Assembly: GCA_030040295.1 (NCBI GenBank)
Contig: JASHTZ010000666.1
Location: forward strand, 1-5,044
Direction: 5' to 3'
From: Terriglobia bacterium
GTDB lineage: Bacteria > Acidobacteriota > Terriglobia > UBA7540
DNA length: 5,044 bases
Shown: piece after piece, positions 1-5,044 of the stretch
Numbering within the stretch: position 1 is the first letter of the stretch
Layout of the letters: each line of letters starts with the position of its first letter
The notes under the pieces: generated by a model
Database searches by the model: none
Seen by the model: only the letters and a program-made list of their open reading frames with translations
Told to the model about the DNA's origin: nothing
Position numbers and translations under genes: made by a program

Positions 1-884
1 TTGAAGCCTACGACAGTTGGCGTCATGCCGAGAAGCTGAGCTACGTGCTGGGCGACTTCGTCTGGACTGCGATCGATTACATTGGCGAGTCGGCCATCGG
101 GCATACGTTGCTCTCGCAAACGCCCGCATGGTGGCGCGCCCAGTATCCCTGGTTCATTTCCTACTGTGGCGATATCGATGCGGTGGGTCACAAGAAACCC
201 CAATCCTATTATCGGGACGTGCTGTGGGGACGCAGCCTCCTTGAGTTGGCCGTGCAGCGGCCATTACCCAAGGGCCGCACGGAAACCTTGTCTTCCTGGG
301 GCTGGGTGGATGAGCTGCGCAGTTGGACCTGGCCGGGTGCGGACGGGATACCACTCAACGTGAGGGTATATACAACCGGCGATCAGGTGAAGCTGTTGCT
401 GAATGGCGCCGAGGTCGGAACCAAACCGGTGCCGGAATCCGCTCAGCTTATCGTGGAGTTCCCAGTCCCGTACGCGCCGGGTGAACTGCGGGCGGAGGCA
501 TTCAAGGATGGGAAGCTGCTCGCTTCGCAGACACTCAAAACGGTGGGGAAACCCGCTGCCCTGCGGCTGAACGCAGACCGCTCGCCGATTCGCGCCAGCC
601 GCAACGACCTGGCCTTTGTGACGGTTGAGCTTGTGGACGCTATGGGCGCTCCCATTCCCGACGGCGTGCGCACGATCGACTTCTCCGTTGAGGGTGTGGG
701 CGAGCTCGCCGCCGCGGGCAGCGCCAATCCCAAAGATGTTGCCAGCTTCCGCCAGCCCACCTGCCGAACCTTCCGCGGAAAATGTATGGCGATCCTACGC
801 CCCACTGGACGCGCCGGAACTATTCGTATGAAGGCCCTCTCGAAAGGGCTTACCCCCGCGACTGCGGTAGTGAACTGCATCTGA
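1..884 (+). CDS. Glycoside hydrolase family 2 protein (beta-galactosidase-like), C-terminal part, 5' end outside window
   Basis: The frame is open from base 3 to the TGA at 882-884, giving 293 residues with no start in the window. The first 35 or so residues (VLGDFVWTAIDYIGES near residues 15-30) match the end of the GH2 TIM barrel, where conserved aromatic residues line the sugar pocket. A WGWVDELRSWTW segment (about 98-109) leads into a beta-sandwich with LNVRVYT and VKLLLNGAEVG (about 118-139), typical of DUF4982. A second immunoglobulin-like domain follows (about 185-293; VTVELVDAMGAPIPDGVR, then FRGKCMAILRP), resembling the GH2 C-terminal domain. The catalytic acid/base, nucleophile and any signal peptide lie upstream and cannot be checked. 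The family hydrolyses beta-galactosides or related beta-glycosides, usually outside the cytoplasm; the substrate here is unknown. A 176-base gap with its own promoter-like site separates it from the next gene. Family assignment is firm; specificity is not. Confidence 0.88.
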   Translation, partial: EAYDSWRHAEKLSYVLGDFVWTAIDYIGESAIGHTLLSQTPAWWRAQYPWFISYCGDIDAVGHKKPQSYYRDVLWGRSLLELAVQRPLPKGRTETLSSWGWVDELRSWTWPGADGIPLNVRVYTTGDQVKLLLNGAEVGTKPVPESAQLIVEFPVPYAPGELRAEAFKDGKLLASQTLKTVGKPAALRLNADRSPIRASRNDLAFVTVELVDAMGAPIPDGVRTIDFSVEGVGELAAAGSANPKDVASFRQPTCRTFRGKCMAILRPTGRAGTIRMKALSKGLTPATAVVNCI

Positions 885-956
885 TGGCGCGCACCCGTCG
901 CGGCTGGTCAGAGGTCGACAACGCAGAAGCCTCGCACTCATTCCGGCGATCCAGCG

Positions 957-962
957 TATAAT
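957..962 (+). promoter_or_regulatory. Candidate -10 box (TATAAT) for the propeller gene
   Basis: A perfect TATAAT lies 98 bases before the ATG at 1061. No good -35 hexamer is found 16-18 bases upstream (gcactc at 934-939). A TCGACA at 915-920 is close to consensus but 36 bases away, which is too far. If this box is used, transcription would begin near 968-970, inside the left arm of the inverted repeat at 964-1017. The leader would then be about 90 bases. Assigned from consensus alone. Confidence 0.4.
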
Positions 963-963
963 G

Positions 964-1017
964 CCGCTTTCGAATTCTCATCTCCCGGCTTGGTTTTTTC
1001 GCCGGCGTTCGAAGCGG
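964..1017 (+). repeat. Nested inverted repeat in the leader of the propeller gene
   Basis: The outer arms are ccgctttcgaa (964-974) and ttcgaagcgg (1008-1017), complementary apart from one extra T in the left arm. The inner arms are ccggc (985-989) and gccgg (1001-1005), around an 11-base loop that contains six T. It begins two bases after the TATAAT, so it could be an RNA hairpin in the 5' leader or, less likely, an operator. It does not have terminator form: the T-run is in the loop, not after the stem. Confidence 0.45.
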
Positions 1018-1051
1018 GATAGAGAATGGGGACGGCTGCCCATGGCGGCAC

Positions 1052-1058
1052 AAGGAGG
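1052..1058 (+). promoter_or_regulatory. Strong Shine-Dalgarno (AAGGAGG) with very short spacing
   Basis: AAGGAGG ends only two bases before the ATG at 1061, whereas 5-9 bases is usual. No other in-frame start nearby would give normal spacing, and the ATG begins a clear twin-arginine signal peptide, so the start stands. A small hairpin (tgcc 1037-1040 with ggca 1047-1050) sits directly upstream. Confidence 0.6.
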
Positions 1059-1060
1059 AT

Positions 1061-2845
1061 ATGAAACTTTCGCGTCGTAATTGGCTGGGTTCTTCAACCG
1101 TCCTTCTAGGGTCAGGGATTCTCGAAGCTCTCAGCACCCCTCTCTGGGGATGGACAAGACCTCCCGTGTTTCAGGCGGCCTCGAGAACTGTCCCGGAAAC
1201 GCCTTCCCCTGTCACCTTCGTGGATGTGGCGAAAGAAGCTGGTCTCAACGTCCCGAACGTGTGGGGCGGCGTAAAACATAAGAAATACATTATTGAAGCC
1301 AAAGGCAGCGGGGTGGCCTTTTTCGATTACGATCAGGATGGCTGGCTCGACATCTACCTCACCAACGGAGATCGTTTGCCCGGCGAGGAGCCCTATCCCG
1401 ACGGCAAGACTCCCACCCAGCACCTCTTCCATAACAATCGCGACGGCACGTTCACGGACGTGACGGAAAAATCCGGCCTGGGGCGCACCGGGTGGGGTAC
1501 GGGTGTCTGCGTCGGTGACTACGATAATGACGGCTGGGACGACCTCTTCTGCACCTATTGGGGCCACAATGTGTTGTGGCACAACAACGGCGACGGTACG
1601 TTTACTGATGTGACCAGGAAGGCAGGCTTGTGGGATGACCGCGTGCGTTGGGGCTCCGGCTGCACTTGGCTGGACTTTGACCGCGACGGGTTCCTTGATC
1701 TTTTCGTGTGCAATTACATCGATCTGGATCTTCAGAAAGTGCCGGTGCCGGGGCAAACCGGATATTGCCAGTGGAAAGGCATTCCCGTGATGTGCGGCCC
1801 GCGCGGCCTGCCGGGTGGGAGTAATATCCTCTACCACAACAACGGCAACGGTACTTTCACCAACGTTTCCGAGAAGTCAGGCATCCTGAAAACCGGCCCG
1901 CGCTATTCCATCACAGCCGTCTCCTACGATTTCGACAACGACGGCTGGCCCGATATCTACGTGGCGGTGGATTCCGAACCCAGTATTTTATTTCATAACA
2001 AGCATGACGGAACTTTCGAGGACGTGGCAGTTATGGCCGGGTGCGCGTACAGCGAGGATGGGCAGGAGCAGGCAGGGATGGGTGTGGGCGTAGGCGACTA
2101 CGACTGCGACGGCTGGCTCGACATTTTCAAAACCAATTTCTCTGATGATACCCCCAACCTGTACCATAACAACGGCGATGGGACATTCAGCGATGTGACA
2201 TTTGTATCGGGGGTCGGTGTAAACACCCAGTATGTGTGTTGGGGCACGGCCATGATGGACTACGACAACGACGGGTGGACGGACATCTTCCTGGTCACCG
2301 GTCACGTTTACCCGGAAATTTCCGAGTACCACCTGGACCTGCAATTTACTACCCCCCGGCTCGTCTACCGAAACCTGGGGAATGGAAAATTCAAAGACGT
2401 TTCGAAGGACATGGGGACGGGAGTAACCGCGCATTTTTCCAGCCGCGGTTGCGCGTTTGGTGACTACGACAACGATGGCGATATGGACGTCCTGATCCTG
2501 AACATGAATGATTACCCCTCTCTCCTCCGGAACGATGGCGGGAATCATCAGAACTGGATCACCCTCAAGTTGATCGGTGTGCAATGCAACCGCACGGCCA
2601 TCGGCGCGCGTGTGCGCGTGGTGACCGGGAATCACGCCCAAATCGACGAGGTTCATTCCGGCACGAGTGTGATGTCCCAGAGCGATCTGCGCTTGCATTT
2701 CGGCTTGGGGACATCTCCAGCGGCGGACTTGATTGAGGTCAAGTGGCCAACTACGCAGAAGGTGGAACGGTTCCCGAATATCGCCGCCAACCAGTTTCTC
2801 ACCATCAAGGAAGGAGCGGGCATCATCAAACGCACGAAGGCTTGA
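1061..2845 (+). CDS. CRTAC1-family protein: Tat-exported FG-GAP/VCBS seven-bladed propeller with ASPIC/UnbV domain
   Basis: The 594-residue product begins with a twin-arginine signal (SRRNWLG at residues 4-10, hydrophobic stretch about 11-24), so it is probably exported folded through Tat. Seven calcium-loop motifs of the form DxDxDGxxD follow at 89-97, 153-161, 205-213, 290-298, 346-354, 400-408 and 468-476, one per blade of a beta-propeller. Six are followed by an HNNGDGTFxDVT-type strand (123, 173, 258, 311, 368 and a weaker one at 436). Residues about 495-585 (NWITLKL, AIGARVRV, LHFGLG, IEVKWP) form an ASPIC/UnbV domain. A loop at 230-255 carries C236 and C245 in YCQWKGIPVMCGPRGLPG. The start is fixed by the signal peptide and an AAGGAGG. 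Such proteins are abundant in Acidobacteriota and Planctomycetota; they are extracytoplasmic and calcium-binding, with probable adhesion or binding roles but no proven reaction. No catalytic residues are evident. Confidence 0.93.
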   Translation: MKLSRRNWLGSSTVLLGSGILEALSTPLWGWTRPPVFQAASRTVPETPSPVTFVDVAKEAGLNVPNVWGGVKHKKYIIEAKGSGVAFFDYDQDGWLDIYLTNGDRLPGEEPYPDGKTPTQHLFHNNRDGTFTDVTEKSGLGRTGWGTGVCVGDYDNDGWDDLFCTYWGHNVLWHNNGDGTFTDVTRKAGLWDDRVRWGSGCTWLDFDRDGFLDLFVCNYIDLDLQKVPVPGQTGYCQWKGIPVMCGPRGLPGGSNILYHNNGNGTFTNVSEKSGILKTGPRYSITAVSYDFDNDGWPDIYVAVDSEPSILFHNKHDGTFEDVAVMAGCAYSEDGQEQAGMGVGVGDYDCDGWLDIFKTNFSDDTPNLYHNNGDGTFSDVTFVSGVGVNTQYVCWGTAMMDYDNDGWTDIFLVTGHVYPEISEYHLDLQFTTPRLVYRNLGNGKFKDVSKDMGTGVTAHFSSRGCAFGDYDNDGDMDVLILNMNDYPSLLRNDGGNHQNWITLKLIGVQCNRTAIGARVRVVTGNHAQIDEVHSGTSVMSQSDLRLHFGLGTSPAADLIEVKWPTTQKVERFPNIAANQFLTIKEGAGIIKRTKA

Positions 2846-2957
2846 GAATTTCCCTCCTTGCGTGACTCAGCAGATGCCGATCGGAAAAGAAAGGCACGGA
2901 TAAACGCCGCGTTGCGCAAACAGATTTACTTCCCGACCCGGTTTGCGGCGCATCCGG

Positions 2958-2986
2958 TTTTCAAACGACACTTCGCGGTGTAAACT
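2958..2986 (+). promoter_or_regulatory. Candidate sigma70-type promoter for pfk (and recQ)
   Basis: TTTTCA (2958-2963) and TAAACT (2981-2986) each match four of six consensus bases, with an ideal 17-base spacer. The -10 is preceded by TG, although without the extra base of a classic extended -10. The inferred start near 2993 would leave a leader of about 63 bases before the ATG at 3056. This is the best promoter candidate in the 210-base gap after the propeller gene. Confidence 0.4.
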
Positions 2987-3043
2987 CCTAGTTCCTCCGT
3001 GAATTGAATTTTACATGCCGGAGAAGATCTATAACCAAATTCC

Positions 3044-3050
3044 AAGGGAG
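3044..3050 (+). promoter_or_regulatory. Ribosome binding site of pfk (AAGGGAG)
   Basis: AAGGGAG lies five bases before the ATG at 3056. The spacing is normal and supports that start, which is followed almost at once by the conserved first strand (KRIGILTGGGD). Confidence 0.65.
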
Positions 3051-3055
3051 CACAC

Positions 3056-4240
3056 ATGGCAGCCAAGCGGATCGGGATTCTCACGGGCGGCGGCGACGTC
3101 CCCGGCCTCAATTCCGTCATCAAGACGGTGGTTTATCGCGCGGCGGACGTGGGCAGTGAAGTTGTGGGCATTCGACGCGGGTGGGAAGGCCTGACGCACG
3201 TGGATTTGAAGGATCCCATGAGCCGGTCGCATTACATCCTTCCGCTCGACCGCAACAACACCCGCACCATCGATCGCACGGGCGGGACGTTCCTGCACAC
3301 CTCGCGCACCAATCCGCAAAAGATGAAAAAACTTCCTTACACCTGCGCGGACGGCGACTTTCCCAAGATTGAAAGCACCAAGAAGGGCGTAACCTCGGTG
3401 GTCTACGACATCACAGCACAGGTGCTGAAGAACATCGCCGCCCTGGGGCTCGATTATCTCGTGGCCATCGGCGGAGATGACACGCTCAGTTACGCGGCGC
3501 GGCTGGACCGCGAAGGAGTGAGAGTGGTCGCCATCCCCAAGACCATGGACAACGATGTTCGCAACACGGAATACTGCATTGGGTTTTCCACGGCCATTAC
3601 GCGCGCCATGGAAGCCATTGACCGCCAGCGGACCACCGTGGCCTCGCACGAACGCGTGGGCGTATTCCGCGTTTTCGGCCGCGACGCCGGCTACACATCG
3701 CTCTACACGGCGTATGTCTGCGGAATTCGCTGCGCCATTCCCGAGCACAAGTTCAATCTGAAGCGCATGGTCGAGCTGCTGCTTCAGGACAAAAAGGAGA
3801 ATCCCAGCAATTATTCCCTGGTGGTGCTTTCCGAGGGCGCGGAGTGGGAAGGCTATTCGATTCGCGAGTACGGCGAAGCGGACGCCTTCGGCCACCGCAA
3901 GAAGGCCAATGTGGGAGAAGACCTGAGCGACGAAATCAAGAAGGCAGGCGGCCAGGAGACGGTGGTGAGCGACCTCACCTACGAACTGCGCAGCGGCTCA
4001 CCGGATTTTGTCGATCGCCTGGTGGCTTCCACCTTCGCCAGCATGGCCATGGATTCCATCGCCCGCGGTGAGCATGGCAAAATGACGGCGATTAACCAGG
4101 GATGTTACGCCATGGAACCCATTCCTGACCCGAAGCTCGGCCCGCGACACGTGGAGGTGGCGAGTATGTATGACACCGAGCGCTGCCTGCCCAAATACGA
4201 CGGCAAAATGGGCCTGCCGATTTTCCTCACTCGACCGTAA
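3056..4240 (+). CDS. 6-phosphofructokinase, probably pyrophosphate-dependent
   Basis: The 394-residue cytoplasmic enzyme phosphorylates fructose 6-phosphate to the 1,6-bisphosphate. Family landmarks, matched by eye to E. coli PfkA (E. coli numbers in brackets), are GGGD (11-14), R84 (R72), GGDDT (139-143), PKTMDND (161-167) with catalytic D165 (D127), R200 (R162), FGR (207-209; MGR 169-171), E230 (E222) and R312 (R252). D142 replaces G104 and K162 replaces G124. Asp plus Lys at these sites is the established signature of pyrophosphate-using enzymes, since they block ATP binding; the reaction would then be reversible and serve gluconeogenesis as well. Effector-site arginines R21 and R25 appear as K23 and Y27, which suggests no classical allosteric control. 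The protein is about 70 residues longer than PfkA, with extra sequence around 85-118 and 265-300. recQ follows closely. The family is certain; the phosphoryl donor is inferred. Confidence 0.95.
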   Translation: MAAKRIGILTGGGDVPGLNSVIKTVVYRAADVGSEVVGIRRGWEGLTHVDLKDPMSRSHYILPLDRNNTRTIDRTGGTFLHTSRTNPQKMKKLPYTCADGDFPKIESTKKGVTSVVYDITAQVLKNIAALGLDYLVAIGGDDTLSYAARLDREGVRVVAIPKTMDNDVRNTEYCIGFSTAITRAMEAIDRQRTTVASHERVGVFRVFGRDAGYTSLYTAYVCGIRCAIPEHKFNLKRMVELLLQDKKENPSNYSLVVLSEGAEWEGYSIREYGEADAFGHRKKANVGEDLSDEIKKAGGQETVVSDLTYELRSGSPDFVDRLVASTFASMAMDSIARGEHGKMTAINQGCYAMEPIPDPKLGPRHVEVASMYDTERCLPKYDGKMGLPIFLTRP

Positions 4241-4294
4241 GTGGAATGTCAACGCAGGACGGGTGGTTTCGTGTCGCTGACCCCAAGCCCCAAA

Positions 4295-5044
4295 ATGGAT
4301 ATTCATGACCTCTTGCGCCAGGCTTTCGGCTTCAACGCGTTTCTCGCCAACCAGGAAGCCGTTTGTCGAACGGTGATTGAGGGGCGCGACGTCTTGCTGG
4401 TTATGCCCACGGGCTCCGGCAAATCGCTCTGCTATCAGTTGCCGGCCATCGCGCGCGGTGGAACGACGCTGGTGATCAGCCCTCTCATCGCCTTGATGGA
4501 AGACCAGGTGGCGAAGCTGAAGGCGCATGGTTTCGCCGTGGAGCGAATTCATTCCGGCCGCCCGCGCGCGGACTCGCGCCGTGCCTGCCATGACTACCTG
4601 GCGGGGCATTTGCAATTCCTGTTCATCGCCCCGGAGCGGCTGCGCGTGGCGGGCTTCCCGGAAATGCTGGCCAAGCGCCCGGTATCGCTGATTGTCGTTG
4701 ACGAGGCACACTGCATTTCGCAATGGGGGCATGACTTCCGGCCGGATTATCGCCGCCTCGGCCAATACGTCCCCACACTACGTCCAGCACCCGTCATCGC
4801 CCTCACCGCCACGGCCACGCCGCCCGTTCAGGATGACATCGTCACTCAACTCGGGCTGAATCGCCCCGCGCGCTTCATCCATGGATTCCGCCGCTCCAAT
4901 ATTGCCATTGAAGCAGTGGAAGTGCCACCCTCACAGCGGTTCCAACTTACGCGGGAGCTGCTTGCGGACCGGGGGCGCTGCCCGGCGATCGTTTACACTC
5001 CCACGCGCAAGCAGTCGGAATCCCTGGCCAATGAGCTGAGCGCG
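4295..5044 (+). CDS. recQ: RecQ-family ATP-dependent DNA helicase, N-terminal part, 3' end outside window
   Basis: The frame is open to the last base, giving 250 residues. In order it shows motif 0 (FGFNAFLANQ, 11-20), Walker A/motif I (MPTGSGKSLCYQLPA, 37-51), motif Ia (ISPLIALMEDQV, 61-72), IAPERL (111-116), DEAH motif II (136-139) running into the RecQ aromatic-rich loop HCISQWGHDFRPDY (139-152), motif III (ALTATATP, 169-176) and the start of the second RecA lobe (IVYTPTRKQSE, 232-242). This is a 3'-5' superfamily 2 helicase for recombination and fork repair. The second lobe's arginine finger, zinc-binding and HRDC domains would lie beyond the window. I chose ATG 4295 because it gives a usual RecQ N-terminus, but it lacks a Shine-Dalgarno. 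GTG 4271, with GGTGG four bases upstream, is in frame and adds eight residues; GTG 4241 is also in frame. It probably shares a transcript with pfk. Motif 0 has Leu where Arg is usual. Confidence 0.93.
   Translation, partial: MDIHDLLRQAFGFNAFLANQEAVCRTVIEGRDVLLVMPTGSGKSLCYQLPAIARGGTTLVISPLIALMEDQVAKLKAHGFAVERIHSGRPRADSRRACHDYLAGHLQFLFIAPERLRVAGFPEMLAKRPVSLIVVDEAHCISQWGHDFRPDYRRLGQYVPTLRPAPVIALTATATPPVQDDIVTQLGLNRPARFIHGFRRSNIAIEAVEVPPSQRFQLTRELLADRGRCPAIVYTPTRKQSESLANELSA

Noticed and set aside
834..849. Hairpin gccct/agggc with a six-base loop near the end of the GH2 gene, as a possible terminator
   Set aside because: It is inside the coding region, has only five pairs and is not followed by a T-run.
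915..920. TCGACA as a -35 box paired with the TATAAT at 957
   Set aside because: The spacer would be 36 bases, far outside the 16-18 bases a sigma70-type promoter needs.
984..1005. GC-rich inverted repeat plus T6, as a possible intrinsic terminator of the GH2 gene
   Set aside because: The T-run is in the loop between the arms rather than after the stem on the + strand.
1112..1837. Long open frame on the minus strand (241 codons) opposite the propeller gene
   Set aside because: It mirrors the repetitive, GC-biased codons of the real gene and has no recognisable domain. The + strand protein is clearly supported by seven DxDxDG motifs.
1325..2490. Repeated DNA motif encoding GDYDNDGW, considered as a DNA repeat array
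   Set aside because: The repetition is at protein level (propeller blades) with irregular spacing and diverged codons, so it is not a separate nucleotide repeat or CRISPR-like array.
1988..2698. Second long minus-strand open frame opposite the propeller gene
   Set aside because: Same reason: its valine/isoleucine-rich runs are the complement of the repeated Asp/Asn-rich loops.
3029..3895. 288-codon minus-strand open frame opposite pfk
   Set aside because: It is the antisense shadow of a well-conserved phosphofructokinase, with no family motif of its own.
3998..4765. 255-codon minus-strand open frame spanning the pfk-recQ junction
   Set aside because: It overlaps two strongly supported + strand genes and crosses their boundary; no domain is recognisable.

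Overview
The window is a GC-rich, gene-dense bacterial segment with four protein genes, all on the + strand. Both outer genes run off the window edges. The Tat-exported CRTAC1-type propeller, the DUF4982-type glycoside hydrolase and the particular phosphofructokinase and RecQ subtypes are what I would expect from an Acidobacteriota (Terriglobia-like) soil genome. Planctomycetota or a related group is possible. This placement is inference from protein style only; there is no rRNA or other taxonomic marker here.

Layout: (1) 1-884 is the 3' end of a glycoside hydrolase family 2 (beta-galactosidase-like) gene, covering the end of the catalytic barrel, a DUF4982-like beta domain and a C-terminal GH2 domain. 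(2) 885-1060 is a 176-base gap with a perfect TATAAT, a nested inverted repeat just downstream of it, and a strong Shine-Dalgarno set unusually close to the next start. (3) 1061-2845 encodes a Tat-exported seven-bladed FG-GAP/VCBS propeller with an ASPIC/UnbV C-terminus (CRTAC1 family). (4) 2846-3055 is a 210-base gap with a plausible sigma70-like promoter and weak hairpin potential. (5) 3056-4240 encodes a phosphofructokinase whose phosphoryl-donor pocket carries the Asp/Lys signature of pyrophosphate-dependent enzymes. (6) From about 4295 (or 4271) to the window end is the N-terminal part of a RecQ-family DNA helicase, 54 bases (or 30) after the pfk stop, so the two are probably co-transcribed.

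The first two genes would act outside the cytoplasm (glycan cleavage; a calcium-binding surface or periplasmic propeller). The last two are cytoplasmic housekeeping functions (glycolysis/gluconeogenesis; DNA repair). The sequence gives no strong reason to see the four as one pathway. I found no mobile element, CRISPR array, tRNA, rRNA, toxin-antitoxin pair or defence island, and nothing that looks like a wholly new system. The most informative points are the donor-site and substrate-site residues of the phosphofructokinase, the cysteine-rich exported propeller, and the structured leader at 964-1017.
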